From Centropus unirufus (Eukaryota > Chordata > Aves > Cuculiformes > Centropidae), in assembly GCA_013397695.1 (NCBI GenBank), contig VYZI01000256.1:74147-138146 (forward strand): DNA of 64,000 nucleotides. Reading direction: 5' to 3'. Positions 38,216 through 52,200 of this stretch are shown piece after piece. How positions within the stretch are numbered: position 1 is the first letter of the stretch; each line of letters opens with the position of its first letter. Under the pieces are notes generated by a model, which made no database searches, was not told the DNA's origin, and saw only the letters and a list, made by a program, of their open reading frames with translations. The position numbers and the translations under genes are program-made.

Positions 38216-40318
38216 TTGGCTTTCATTCCAGGAACTGTCTCTGTGAATCCCTGGAGGGAGTCTGTGGCAATTAGAACCCCACAACAGGAAAGTATCCCCT
38301 TGCAGAGGGTGTTCCACCGCCACTCAACAAGATGGTTCCTACTCTCTGTGAAATCCCATCAAATCCCTGTGGTTTCAGCATCTCCTCACACCTCTTTCAT
38401 TCTTCTACCTTTCACAAGCATCCCAACGGACTTTTTAAGTTCTCCCAGATGGCGAGAACAAGATCTTTCCAGCCAAGCTGGCCTCTTCTGAACTGCACCC
38501 ACTCCAAAATGCCTCAGCACTCTCTCGGGCTGACACGAACTCAAGCCACTTCCATTGCCTTTGCTGCAGCAAAGCCTTTCGTGCCCACTGCCCTTTCCTG
38601 AAAATCCCAAAGGCCACCCCTGCTCCTGCTTTGCATTAACACTCCAGTCTCTTTTCTTGCATGAGAGGAGGCTTCTTGTCATTCAGCAGATCCCACAGCA
38701 GGCCTTGAACCCATCTGTTCTCCCTTTTTTTTTTGGCTTACTGTAAAAGCAAGAAGTTGCTTAAGCAGATCACCAAGGATACATAAGACTTATTACTACT
38801 GCCTTTTGTTTGCTTCGCTATGGTTACTGTAGGTTCAGAGAATGCTGTCTAACTGAGATCCTTTCTTGATCATTTTAAAGAAGTTTTCTTTATTTATTCC
38901 TCTTTTCTCCTCCCTTTCTTTGAGGAGCCTTTGAAACAACAAATTCTCTGTAGCTTTTAAGATGGATTATTCTATTTTTGTGTCCTTTATATTACAAGTG
39001 ATGGATGTGATTCCTAAACTGTAAACTTACTTGCTGAGGTTTCTCAGTAAAAACCAAAAGCAAGTGGGCAAACACATATACAGTGTGTATACAGTTACAG
39101 TTTAGTGAGAGCAGAACCAGGCAGCAGGTTACAGCTGCTGAGAGACACCAGGAAATCCTATGGAAAACACAGTTAGCCATCGTGGCTGGGTGTTGACAGA
39201 AGCAGCAGCAATTGTAGTGACAAACTGCTGCCCTTGTCATTTCGGGGTATTATAATGATGGGAAGGGAAGCATCACAAATGAACTGCTGGAGATGGCTGT
39301 CCAGAATTCTTTGGCTGCAAAAAAAGATTTTATAGGAACCGACAGGGTGACAGAGGAAAAATTTTGCTCCATGAAGGAATGGAGAGAGGCAGCTTTTTCT
39401 GCTGTGAGGAGTCCATGACTCACCCAGAAGGAGCAGAACAGAAGAGTGTTCTCTGCTTTACACCTCTTGTTTTCAAATATTTTACTGGAACCATTTCCAT
39501 TCTTTCCATTGGAATGGTGCTTTTCCAATCAGTTTGGGGTTCATCTCTGCTCGTCCTTCACAAGGTCATTTGCACTGGTGCAAGTTGGGGGAAAGGGTTA
39601 AACCAGTGGTGCGTTTGTGAGAAAGGACAGGAAAATTGACTGTATCTGTTTCTAAATGCAACAGGTAAGGTTTTACTCACTCTCCAGCACCCAGACTGGA
39701 ACATCAAACAGATGAGACTGTGGCCTTCCGCTCACCTGCCCACTGTCAGGTGTAACACAGCCAGACCAGAGCCATCGTGTATCGCACCCAGTACAGAGCA
39801 GCGCACCCAGCAGGGCCTGCTGGGCAAACGCTGAGTAGCTGACCAATTTAGGCTTCATATTGGAGACAGAGATTTTTAAGCCCCTGTGAAGTTCAGAGAG
39901 GTTTCTCAAACCTAAAGCGAAAGTTGCAGAGCTGAATAACTCCTGGGTCCCCTCACTCAAACTTAAACCTATGTCACAGTGTCCAGCAGTGAATATTGCC
40001 CTGCAGCAGAAATTCCTCCCCATTGTCCCCAACCCCTGTGTCAGTGAGACAGAGCAGTCAAGACAATTCAATCAAAAAATAGGTAAGTGAAAGGTCTCCC
40101 CATGGATCTCTGCTGGAAATTCCCTAGCCCTGATGCAGACCTGTACCTTGAGAGAATTCAGCTACTGACATCTGCTCTGAGCCAAAGAAAGTGTTTCCAA
40201 ACAAGTTATTGTTTCATTCTGCAGGGAGCAAGGAAGGGATTTTTTTCTCATAGAACTCTGGGTTGTTCTACTGTCACATTGCTGCTCCCCCATACAAAGC
40301 ACGGTAAGAGAGACTCAA

Positions 40319-40344
40319 TTTTGACTACCTGAAGGTAGTCAAAA
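40319..40344. repeat. 26-base inverted repeat with 12-base arms
   Basis: TTTTGACTACCT and AGGTAGTCAAAA are perfect reverse complements separated by two bases (GA). A further outer pair, CTCAATT at 40314-40320 and AATTGAG at 40363-40369, is also complementary, overlapping the inner arm by two bases. As RNA or single-stranded DNA the inner arms would pair into a hairpin, though a two-base loop is too tight and the end would have to open by one or two pairs. It may be a remnant of a small foldback element or a local inverted duplication. Confidence 0.85.
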
Positions 40345-40460
40345 CAAGGTTCACATAGAATGAATTGAGCTTGAGAGGCTGAACTTCATTCAGTAGAAGA
40401 CTGAATTAAATTATGTGGTTTTGAATGGTGAGCACTGTTACGAAAACTTTCTGATACCTC

Positions 40461-40475
40461 AAAAAAAAAAAAAAA
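40461..40475 (+). repeat. Poly(A) tract, 15 bases
   Basis: An uninterrupted run of 15 A about 115 bases to the right of the inverted repeat at 40319-40344. No retrogene body was recognised upstream of it. Confidence 0.9.
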
Positions 40476-43400
40476 GTTATATAACACAGGCAAACCAATA
40501 TATTTTCTCCCATACTCAGCCTGGAATGTGTTAGTGAATATATTTACCTGACCTGGGGCAGGAAGAACTCCAGCCCCTACCATTCACCTTTCCAACACTA
40601 CTGGCATCCCAGGCTTATTTTCCAGATACTACATCAGAGAGGCACCCCTGTAAATCTCAAGGCAGTGGGCAGTGACAGCCACCAGCTCTGAATTTAGCAT
40701 TGTGGTTGACAACAGAGAAGTTCAAAGTTATTTGACCCCATGCAGATCAAATCATGAGCTCAGGGCTGCACTGTACCATCACAGAGAGCTCGTGGCTTCT
40801 CTGCAGGGCGTCTGTGTGTCCCTGGGGACGGGCAGGCAGCAAGAGGTCAGCATCCTCCCTCCTCTTTGTTGCCAGCCCTTAGCTTTGGATGAAGTGGTGC
40901 TCCTAGCCCTGAGGACAGTGGGGTACCCAGGAGCTCAGCCAGCTCCCAGCCCCTTTCCACTCCCTTCTTCTCCCCGCTGCTGGGGTACATTTCTGCTGTC
41001 AAAGCTGCTTTCCCCACTTCCAGGCACTGCTCAGGGAGAAAGGCCATCCATCCCTCACCAGGGCAGAGGAGCTTTCTTCAAGGTATGTCTGAAGAAATCA
41101 CCCCTAGTCTCCCTGGCTTTTCTCCTCTCCTGTTTCCCTGCTCTGCTCCCTGAGGCAATCCTTATCTTGCCTGTGCCTAAGGCTGGACCTGATGAAAGCT
41201 GAAATGAGTAGGAAATGCCGATACCTTTTTTAGAGAAAAAATTTCAGGCGAGTGAATTTTATTTACCTAAATTGGAATCTGTCCAGGATGCTGAGTGAAA
41301 ATGGCTGAGTCTCTAATGCAAAGGGGTCCAGGACCTCACTTTTCATGGGTATTCTCAAAAGCCAACAGGAAGCGCATGCAGCAGCAAAGTGTTGCCTGTT
41401 CCCTGCCAAGTGCTATAGATCCAAAAGGAAACCTGTTTAGCCTTGACTAAGCACCAGCCTCTTCTCTTCCAGCTTGCCCCTGCACTACCCTGGGACAGTA
41501 GAGATCATCACTGTCCCTGTGCCATTAAACACCTCCCATACACTTGGCTGTTCCCACTTCAGGGCAAAACCCAGCCCAGGAGCAGAGGATCAACCAGACT
41601 GCTTTCCTGTAGCCTCCAAACCTGGATGATCTGGAAACCAGGGGCCCAGGCAATAGATTGCCAACATGGACAGAAGTTCCCTGGAAGACCAAGGAGCAAG
41701 GGCAGGTACCAAAGCAAAGTGGCTGTGGGCACCAAAGCAGCAATGCAGCTGCAGAAATGCCTCTGTCATCCGTACAGGATGGATGCAAATCACTGACAAG
41801 TGGTGAGGAGTCAAGGTCATTTCTAGGACTACACTGCAGGCCCCAACACTTGCACACATTTGCATTTCCTGCGTTATTGTTTCCTGTACTGGGAACAAGG
41901 TTAATCTCAGCAGTCAGCCCCTCAGGAAAAAGTGACAAGAAGTGAATGGAAAACAGATTGCTGGCTTCAGTTACACGAGATAAAAAATGATGCTCAGATG
42001 AGTGTGCGTCTGACTCCTCTTGGTGACTCCAAATTCCTAAGCCAGGAGAGGAAAGGTGGCTTAGCTCTTAAGAGCATTTTCCACCTTCACAAGCATGGAA
42101 CTGTTAGGCTCCTACAGGGATTTTTACATTTAAATGTGGAAAGAGCAGGATAAATCAAGTCTTTTTTCAACTAATGCATCAAGTAATATGGACTCACACT
42201 ACAGTTTTGATTCAGGACTACAAGAAGCCTCCAGAATCTTTTCTGTTACAAGAGGAAAAACTAACAATCCAGTTTCTCGATACCTCTCCATGTATACAAG
42301 ACAAGGAGCCAGTCTGTTTGCTCTGCACTAACACCGGGAGACATCTCAGATCCTCTTTTAGACGAATGGTACAAACACCTCATTCCAAACAGTTCTTGCC
42401 CGGAGCCCTCTGATATAAATGGAGAGGGTAGGGAAACAGAGGGACAGGAAACAGAGATGAGGAAAAGCTGGGACCACATAAGCAGAAAGAGAGTGGCAAA
42501 ACCCACTCTCAGCTGCACGGTGACATCTCAACATAGGGACTGAACCTAGAGGCCAAGAAGGGCACCTGCAGGACAGGCAGATCCGATGGTCTTCAGCCAG
42601 CAGAGAGCAAGCTGTGAGGCACGCAGGGATCGACTGCAGAATGACATTCTGACATGCATTACTGTGGCAGCAAGCAATCCTTTTCCTGCCAGCCCAGAGA
42701 GACGGGGAATGGGTGGCTGGAATGACAAGAGATGGTTTCTGTCCCGGCTCTCCCTACACCTGGTGTCCTGCTGCTCCAGGTTGGGGCAGCTAGCATCTCA
42801 AAAGTCAATAATGCTCCTTTCTACCTTTCCCTCCCGTTGTTCCCAGCACACAGGAACTGGGCAAGGGGAGAAACCACCAGTGTGCACCTGAGTCACAGAC
42901 AGAGCCACAGCGGAAAAGCAAAGCCCATGCAGGTGCAGAGTAATGCTCTCCCCTTTGCAGCATTAAAAGCTGAGGGATCGCTTTCTCCTGCCCTTCCTCC
43001 ACTTCCTGCAGGAGGCCAGCTTTTCTCCCAGCAGAGTTTTGCCCGCAGAACACACCCTCCCCACGCACGTGGGAATCGGAGAGCCTTACTTCTTTGTTCG
43101 CTGCTTGGTTTTTGCAAACAATCCATTCCGTGCGTGCCACAGAGGGTGTATTACCCAGCGATACAAGAACTGGGGCCTGGAACACGTACAGGTGACCAGG
43201 TTTGATCTTTGGTGATTATCAGGGTGATATCAGCTCAAGGGGCTATGAGAACTCGCCCCGTCACTCTGCTGTATCTGCTGCAGCTCGCCCCTCTCCAGAC
43301 CACACAAAGCCAGTGCCTGCCCATGTCTGAGGGTTAATATTTGCTTTGCAATGTGAGAGTTAAAAATAGCTGCTTGTCACAGGGGCTGCTGGAAAGGTGC

Positions 43401-45134
43401 TCTGCTCTGCCCTAAACATGCCCAAGTTTTCTGCACTTAGGGTTCCTACTTTCGCCCTGCTTTGCCATCCTGCCCACAACTCCACAGCCCTTTCTCATAT
43501 TTCTCACAAGGTTTCAATAATTAAAACCCCAGTTCCTGTGACATGCAGACAGCGAGCCCATCTCAGGCTAGCCAGAGGGCTATCAAACATGTGGCCACGC
43601 AAAATATGAGAGCACTGCCTCAAAGCTGCTGCCTGGCTAGCGAGGGCATCACAGCAGGGCAGCTTGGAAGAGCGTGACAGCTGAGGATCGTCGGCAAACC
43701 CAGGCCTCCTCATGCACTCCCATTCCCCATCCACTCCTCTCCCTGTTGTGTTCCCGGTGTGCAGGGTGCCGCTCAACAGCCACATCACTGTCCCTATCCT
43801 GGTCATCGTGGCAGGAGCCAATGCAGCATGCACCAAATTTACCCACAGAGGTGAACTGGGCCTAGCACTTAACGTTTCTCACCCAGCACCATGCCCCAGA
43901 AAATGCTGAAATGGGCCTGTGGTAACAGTTGTAATTATTAAAACTGAGGGGAGGCGCTGTTACAGGACAGCCTGAACCCTACAGACCCTGGGAATTTCAG
44001 TTAGTGACATCAGCTGCTCCCTAGTCCTTTCCAAGACACCTGTACAAACCCCACTACCAACTCCGCACAGCCCTTATCGGTGGTGGCACTGTATCCCTCA
44101 AACTGCAGGATGTCACAGGTCGGCATCAGCTCACAGCCAAAATGCAAAACCTGCAGGGCTGAATCCACCTCAAGAAATGTCACTGAGCGCAAACGGAGAA
44201 GCAGAGGATCACGTTATTATTAATAATATGTGTTGCTGTTGGCACTTTTATTTGCTTTGCGTATTCTCTTCTCACAGCATGACTACTCATACCCTGCTTC
44301 CACTAGTCCCTTCCATCTAGGAAAAGAAACCAGCTGGAGGTGCATCTCCAAAATTCTATTTGTTACCTACTCCAAGGACAATTTTTCCAGCCTGGGGAAA
44401 GTCAAACCTAGTATCACAGAAATTGCCCTAGGAGGAAAAGCAGTTATTCTTTAAGGTCCCCCTGGTCTGTTCGAAAAACAAGGAACAAATTACAACATTG
44501 GAACTTGCCTTTCAATCCATGTTAAGTAGTACTGCCTTGGGCATTCCTGTTTTTTCAGGATGTCTTCCCAGACATTTGTATTCGTTTTCTATGCTTACTG
44601 CTATGGTTTATTTTGCCATAAACTCTAGAAGCTGCAACTTGACAGAGTGACCAATTGCCATGAGACTTCCTTTGGATTATGTCTTTTTGGGGTAACTGGA
44701 AAATATTTCCATGTAAGAAAATACAGCCGAGAGGGTCACACCTGTGATCCAATTCGAGAAGGAAGGAACCAACCAGTAGGTGCTCAAAGAGCAGTTGTTG
44801 AGGGTTTTCTTCACCACGTGATTAGACAGTGAACTTCTTGGCATATTGCTCATGTGAATTCAAACTAGAGATGTCAAGAAAATCTGCCCTGCAATCAGGT
44901 AATTCCATAAATTAGGTAAACCTAAAACTATGGGATTTTCTGGCTGCTGGAACATGCAATACTTAGCTCTCCTGGAGACAGATCCTTGGCACCAGCGTGG
45001 CCAGTTTCTGCTTTTGATGTCTGCCATTTCTCATGCCCCAACCCCCTGTCCCCACTAGTAACACTTTTATTATACCTGTCATAAATAGCACTAACAACGG
45101 TAATGACAACAGTAGTAATGATCCTCGAGAACTT

Positions 45135-45325
45135 TCCCTCCATTAGCTAATTTGAGCTTTCAGCACCATGGGAAGACAGCAGGAAGTATTGTTCCTGAAT
45201 TAGAGAGGAATAAAAACAGAAGCAATGTTTGTGTAACTTTTCCAGGGTCACAGAAAGAATCACACATTAACACTGGAGCCGCACTCTCCTCCGACTGCCA
45301 GGTCACACTGTGCTGATGCCAAAGG
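45135..45325 (-). repeat. Probable MIR SINE relic
   Basis: The + strand shows TGTAACTTTTCCAGGGTCAC, which corresponds to AAGTGACTTGCCCAAGGTCA in the reverse complement of MIR, with a poorer match to the AT-rich central part before it and to the cysteine-rich looking GACTGCCAGG end after it. Order and spacing fit MIR, but divergence is high. Confidence 0.45.
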
Positions 45326-46919
45326 AGACTACCTCCATTCAGGAGTTCCACCATGTCCCTGCAGTGAGCTCTTTCTGTCACGACAAGTTCCTCTTTTCTA
45401 CAGCCACGAGGAACTGTTCTTGAATGTTCTTCTATCCATACTTCTGGGTCCCCATGTTTCCAGTTTTCACCCTTTTCTATTTGCTGGGGTTGTCCTCTCC
45501 CTATTTGTGCTACTGTTTCCCTTTCTTTTTCCCTATATTCCCTTCCTTGTCATGCCCCCCAATTTCTCCCTGAGCCTACTAACCCAAACCAATAACCATT
45601 AAACGCTCTGTATCTGAGAGGTAAAAACAGATGAAGCAGCAGAGTCACATTTGAATCACCTAGAGCTCTTGCCAGGCATTCAACAATTGCCAAAAAGATT
45701 TAGGAATTCACTTCTACCTCATTTTAATGAGAATCAGACATCAATATTTTAAGAGGGTCTTTGAAGATTGAAGCTTGGAGCAGCCAGCAGTGATTAAAAG
45801 ACAGTTCAACATCAAGAGACATGTCCTGAAGGGCAAGAGAGCACTGCTGGCATCCCTAAGTAATGAGAAAGAACTGCTAACGGAATCTCCAGAAGTAGCT
45901 GGGCTGGTTCCTCCCATCACAGCAGCATCAAAACTTTCTGACTCGCTGCCAGGTCACACACACTCCACAATAACACAGTGACATCTCCCCTCGGACCCGA
46001 TAACAGCAGCAGGGTGCAGCGCCTTAGAGTGATGGGGCAAGGACAAAAGAGAAATTTTATGGTCCAAGCCATTGTCATCACATCACACTGGGAAAACCCT
46101 TTCTTTATTCCCCCTGCCTTCAATAATTATTAATAAGTCCTCCCAATTGAATTTAGTGCCCATGAAAGATGCCAGGTTCACAGCCCTGAAGATGCATTTT
46201 CTTCGCCTACAGATCAGCCTGTCACCCTTCCTTCCCCCCCTCTTCTCCTCACAGCACCTCCAGTGTCTTTTAGCACTTTCTGGAAGGAACAGCCTCTTTG
46301 GAGACAAAAGCAGGACTATTTCTCTGAGATCCAATGTGCAGCTGCAGAGATGCTCGACTCTGCAGATCCAAGTGCAGCAGCTATTTATAACAAGTGGGTG
46401 TTTAAGCAGCAGAACTCATTACAACTGGTCCCCCAAACACTGGCGCGTGGGAGCACACTGTGCTTGGTTGCAGGGCTGGGGTCCATGAGCAGAGCACTTC
46501 ATGGCACCACCTATGAGTCTTCAAGTCTCAAAGTGACCCATGAAAAGAACTCCCCAGCAGCATTTTCTGTGATGCTGTTGTCACCCCCAAAACGTAACGA
46601 ATAACAATCAAACAATTGGAAATTATCGAAGGTTCAGGAGGGAGTGATCCGTTACAGTTTCATACAGGAAGAATGAATATGTTAAAGACAAAAGTGCCCA
46701 TGTGCTTCTGACCCCATCCACCCACTTGTATGCACACCGACTTGCAGGCACACATGATCCTGTGACTTTGCACCAGGACGGGCTGACTGAGCCTCTGAGA
46801 ACCTCCTCACCACAAACCCAAGTGGGAGCATGCAGTCTTAGCTGCGCATGAGTGTTTTCCCAGACAGAGTCCAACCAGGCTAGCAAAATGGAAAAGAGCG
46901 AGAGAATTGAAAAGGCTGC

Positions 46920-47320
46920 TCTCCTTCGGGCCTGCCAGGGGTCTTGTAGGCCTTCTTGGTCTTACTGGGAGCCGAAGGGAGATGGAGTGGTAATCCTCAC
47001 CCTGCAGTCACTGTCCTTGTCCCCTGCTGCCACCCTGTGGCAGGCGAAACTCCAGGGTAACTGCTTTTCCTGCTTTTCCCAACGCTGTCGTCTGGTTGGC
47101 GGCTGGAGCGACTCTGCCCTGAAGGATGCTTTTCTAAGGCCGGGCTGAAATAGCAGCTCGGGCAGTGTCAGTAAGAAGGGGAGGGAAACCCCGCCAGCTT
47201 GTCGGAATTTCACCTTCAGACCTCCGGGTGGTTCTCTGCTCGGTAACGTGGGCTTGGCGTGAGTGGCAAGTTGATGTGAAAGGCCGTTCAGTGGTCTCCA
47301 CCACCAAAACGGAGTGGTTG
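46920..47320. promoter_or_regulatory. Weak CpG-rich patch
   Basis: About 14 CpGs occur between 47082 and 47315, with a few more just before. This is well above the surrounding intron but sparser than the islands at 22.5 and 26.5 kb. No exon or strand signal is apparent. It could be a decayed island, an enhancer or nothing functional. Confidence 0.3.
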
Positions 47321-49233
47321 CTGTACTTAAGCCAGTGTTAATATCCCAGAGGCTCGAAGGCAGACATGTGAATAAATTTTATGGTGTGGAAAAGCAAGAA
47401 TAAACTGTTTAACAGTTGTATTTGCCTTATTTCTTAATTCAGGTTTTGAAACCCCAGTCAAACTCCCCAGGGAATGCTGCTGTGCTCTGTCTAATTACAA
47501 AATGAGATAAGAGGGGTCCTAACCTCCTCAGCCTGTCTGCCTGATGCCTTCCAATTCTTCTCACTCTGCCAGCCACAATCTCTATGGTCTCTGCACTGCA
47601 GCTTTCTAATTTTTGCTGATAGTCCCCCTAACTTTGTGGTTCAGAGCATTTGCCTTACCAGTTTGTTGCAAAAGCACCTTTGGCTGCTAAATATGAATAA
47701 AATTCATGCTGATAATCACCAAATTGATTTTGTTTGGATGCTGTGTCAATTCTTTAACTTGAGCCCAAGAGGCCAGGTGCGCCGCTGAACCCTCTGCCCA
47801 CGTGTCAGCCTAAATGCTGTCAATCTGCACACGACGGGTGGTTTCCCAGCTCAAGAAAATGCTGGAGCAATTTTGAGGGTAAGATGACAGAAGCAGGCTT
47901 AACTAGTGATTAGCAAGATGTTGCGTAGTAATCCAGGAACTTTCTTGTTAGTTTTAAACCACAGATATGGGCACCCATAATGCAAAAGTTGTCAGGCTAT
48001 GCAAGGATGCTTATTTGTTCTCTTCTAACTTAAATATGATCCCTTTAGATCTGGGTGATAAGGAAAGGTTCTCCTGAAAGCCACTCTCACTAGAAAAGCA
48101 ACGGTACTGGTATCTGCTTGCTGCATTTCCTGTACAGGTATCCTGACAGATGATGTATGGGAAGAGCTCCTAGTCCTTACAGAGTACAATGTCTGTTTTC
48201 CTGTGGTCCAGCCTTTATCATCTCAAGAGGGCAGCAGTTTTTCCCCCAGTTCAGCAGTTCTCTAAGCAGACACAATCTTCCCATGCTGCTGTAGCTCATA
48301 CAGATGTGCAGAGGTGACTTGGAACTTTGTTTTGTGCTCACCAGCGTGGAGTTCAGATTCCAGAATACGCCCCTGAAAATCAAATTCCCAGCTCAGGTAG
48401 AAAGGCTCTGCTTTATTTTGTCTTGTCCCAGCTGGACTAGCAGCACTGAAATTCGTTAATTTACATGCACAGCACCTACCCCTCTCTCTGCTTGATCCTC
48501 TGCAGCAGCTCCATCTCTCTTGGGTCCTTTCAAGGAAGAGGATTTACAGCTGCATTTCCAAGCTTATTCCTTTATTAGGCCAAACACTTTTTGGCAGAAC
48601 TATTTTTAGCTGAAGCAGACACATCAATGAATTCAGCTGCAGTTTAAGTTGAGGCAGGTCCAAGTTTTCAGAGCCAGTCCTGCCGCCAGGTGCCACAGAG
48701 ATGGATGAGGTAAACATACCTGGAAACACACCAGGCATGCTGCCCACCCTCTTCCTCCTTCCAGGTGCCTGAGAGCTCTTGCTTGTAAGCTTGTCTTGGA
48801 AACTCTTTTCTATGTGAAGATAAACCTCCATATTCAGTCCAGATGACTGCTGACTTTGTGGAAGCTCATGTTTATCCCTTGCCCTGCATTTAAAATGAAG
48901 GGCCTACACCCACCAGTGTGACATGGAAGCACCTTTCTAGAGGGAGGGTTTCAAATTCTGACTCTGTCACAACGCCCCAGGGAAAAGTCCACTGCAAACA
49001 TCTCAAATCCAAGCTGAAAATGCGTTCCCTTCCTGCCTTCTCCTCCACTTGGTACCATTTCCTGGTTTCTCACAGTTCTCTCAATGTTTTTGCTGCTCTT
49101 CTGTTTCCAAAAATGCAACTGAAAATAAACTGACAGCACAAACAGCTATGAGATTCCACTGACAAGGGCAATGTGAGATGATCTGCTTGGCTATCAGCAG
49201 CCAAAGGCCCTTGATCTCTGAAAGGAATTGGAT

Positions 49234-49262
49234 TATCAAGGGATAATTGATATCAAGAGATA
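49234..49262. repeat. Two direct copies of TATCAAGRGATA
   Basis: TATCAAGGGATA at 49234-49245 and TATCAAGAGATA at 49251-49262 differ by one base and are set 17 bases apart. The sequence carries GATA cores on both strands. It could be a paired binding site or a small duplication. Confidence 0.5.
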
Positions 49263-52200
49263 TTTTCCATGGGTACTGCTATGGTTACTCCAGTGTTATA
49301 CCTAAACTAGGGCAGCACACAATAACCCAGCTCCTGCATGTCAGAAGGCCCACTTGATTTTGCCAGTAGGTAAAATCACCTACATAAGAAAAAAATCACC
49401 TAGATAAAAATTCTCCACTCCTCGCATGCCGTTCGAGTCCCAGCAGTATCAGTATTAAATGTACGGGTGATGTACAAATGTGTATGGGCTGAGCTGGACC
49501 TGGTGCAAGGAGCACTTTATATGCAAGTATTGCCCAGCCTTTTACATTTTCTTAGCTTCAGTTTTTAGCACTGAAAAATTATATTGCTGCTTTGCGCCCA
49601 ATGGAAGCAGTCAGGAGCATCCACAGGGCCCTTATTTCCTGCCGGAAGGTAGGTCAGGCTGACAGCCAGGATCCAGCTTGCTCGGAGATGGTTCCCCCAC
49701 AACACCCACACGACTGGTTTTACAAAGCTTGCCTTTAGGACCGTGCTGCAACGTGAGGACTCTGCACTCAGAGTGCAACCTGAATGGGACACAGGGGCTC
49801 ACAGCGTGTGCTGTTTACACAATGCACTGAAAAGCTTAGTCTTGCATCTTGGAGGGAGGGAGAGGGGCAGAAATAACTAGAAGGAAAGGGAATGTGCCTG
49901 CTACAGTCAGTCATTACACCTTGGCTAAATTGTATTTCTTTAATTGCCATGGCTCCAGGGGCTAAGGCAGCAGGCACAGTTTTTATAAACTGAATCATTC
50001 ATTAAAGAAAATCCCAGGACATTCCTGCCAGAGCAGAGGCATTAGTGGTAGATGGGACGCCAGCCAAATTCCAGTGAAGGTAACTACATTCTGTTTCCCT
50101 ATAGTGTCCCTGCCACTTCAAGGAATGTAATCAATTGTTCCAGCTCCAAGTCTCTCTGTAGCGTCCCTGAGATCAGCTGCCGTACCCATAGCATCCTGTC
50201 CAGTTCTGGGATATCATTCTCACTTAAGTAATCTCTGCAGAATTTAAAAATAGGTCCCGTGAATGATGAAAATATCCCTTCTGGCACACAGATTTGCTAC
50301 AACAGCTTTGAATCAAACAAGCCACAGAAAACTTTAAGATTGTATAAAAGTTCTAAGAGGAGAGAACAAAAAGTACACTCGAAGCCTCAAGGGAGAATTA
50401 TTGTGGCACAGCCCGCTTGGGCTGCATGGAATTAGTTTAACTAACATCCTTCTGAAGATCTGATCAAGCATCGCTAAATTCAGTACACATCTTTGTATTT
50501 CATCGGCTTTGGATGAAGCCTGTACAAAACATTTTTCCAGTATTTTATTCACTCAGGAAACCCAGCCTTGGTGAACCAGAAATTCGATATAATAAAGTTG
50601 CCCCCTCTCTTCCTCACTGGAATTCTTCCCAAAGGAGTAAGACAAAAAGATTCATTTCAGTAGGATGCATTGCTGCAGCCAGGCTTGTTTCACTAGCAGC
50701 TCTGGGGACCAGGAATTCAGTTTCTTATACTGCTTATGCTCTCCACTGCCACTGGTCCCTGTCTGCAGCAACGGGACAGCCTGCACAGCTGCATAGGTAC
50801 GTTCATCTGACAAAGATGTAAACCTCATGACATAAATTTCTAGACTATGTTACCAGAAAGAGTGGTTGTGAACATTTAGCACAATGTCATAGTTCATAAT
50901 TAATGAATTATGGCAGTGAAATGCCACCTTTTGTTTAAAATCTCCAGGGATTAAGCAGCTGCTATGATAGATGCTTGGTAAATTGTTCCACTGATAAATG
51001 ACTCCTGACAAATAAAACCTACCCTTTGCTCCTAACCACATCTTTTAGCTTCAGCATCCAGCCATTGGTGGTGTATTTCTGTGCAGTTAACATTTAATAT
51101 GCAGCTTAAAACATGAAGTGTTGGGATTGGCAGTGTCTCACTTAAGCTCTCCACAAGATGTGTCCTACTCAGTTAATCTAATGAAGACCTGCACGTAAGG
51201 AACTTTCTCTCACCATTGTCTAGGGTCACTAAACCCAGCACATCCTCCTAAAGTAATAGCAGAGAAGTGCAGATGCCCCGACCAAGCTGTGAGCTGACCG
51301 TGCACTGCTCTATATGCCCATTCTCCAGAGCTGGTTATTTCTCAGCTGGCTGAGTTTCAGATGGGAACTAAAGCGATTAAAAGATGAAAAGGCTCTTAAT
51401 CATCCATTCCTGTGCTCCCAGTCCCTAAATGATTTTGCCCTGACACTTGCCAGTGAAGTTGTTATCACTCATAACACGTGCTTCATCACTTGCTGAGATT
51501 CATGAGCAAAAATCTTGATTTGAACAATAAGGGCAAACCCCATTTCTTTTCCAAAGTGATGGAATTGGGAAAAAAGAGAACACCTTGGGACTAATGAGCA
51601 ATTATTAACCTACTCTGACCAGAACTTAAAGGCACACTGGGTTTTTTTGTAGCTTCTCTTTACCTTGAGTGGTCTCTGTGTCAGGTTTGTTCCCTTTGAG
51701 TTCTAGTAAGTTGGTTCGAGTGTCAGCTTGTCATGTCTGAAACACTAATTGTCCTGTTTCCATTTCACACGTCATCATCATCACAATAACATTTCTGGAA
51801 GTGGGAGACAAATGCCAGTGTGACTGTAAGGCAGGCTGCAAAACAGCCAGTTATCCTGCAGGTTCCAACTCCAACTCCAAATGTCGCTTTTCCAAGAAAA
51901 AACTAAGACTGGCAAAACTGCAACCCTACTGTTACAGTTTGAAATGATTGTTTAAAACAGTGGCTTTTGCCCAGATGCTCCCAATCTGTTTAGGTGGCTG
52001 CTGCCTCTTGAGACGCACTCGTACCTTGTGTTCTCATTGTCTCAGAAATGCTTCTTGCATTCAGGAAGCACAGAATAGAAATCAGTGTGGAGCAGCATAA
52101 TGGCCCAGGTCCCCAAATGCAGGCAGTGAACTGAGTTTGGGATTAGGCATCAAAATGCTACCTGTATGTATAATTCCCTGCAGATTTTAAAGTACTGTGA

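Larger units (their letters stand above)
38216..45134. other. Intronic sequence without recognised genes
   Basis: Holds the 26-base inverted repeat and the 15-A tract. Open frames of 130-176 codons at 39673-40071 (minus), 40672-41202 (+) and 42732-43205 (+) have no familiar motifs. Confidence 0.6.

Noticed and set aside
40672..41202. 176-codon + strand open frame
   Set aside because: Composition is Pro, Leu and Ser rich in the manner of pyrimidine-rich intron; no motif and no splice signals that fit.
50099..50287. 62-codon minus-strand frame with a helix-like, charged sequence
   Set aside because: It looks somewhat protein-like, but no family was recognised, it is short, and no good acceptor lies before it.
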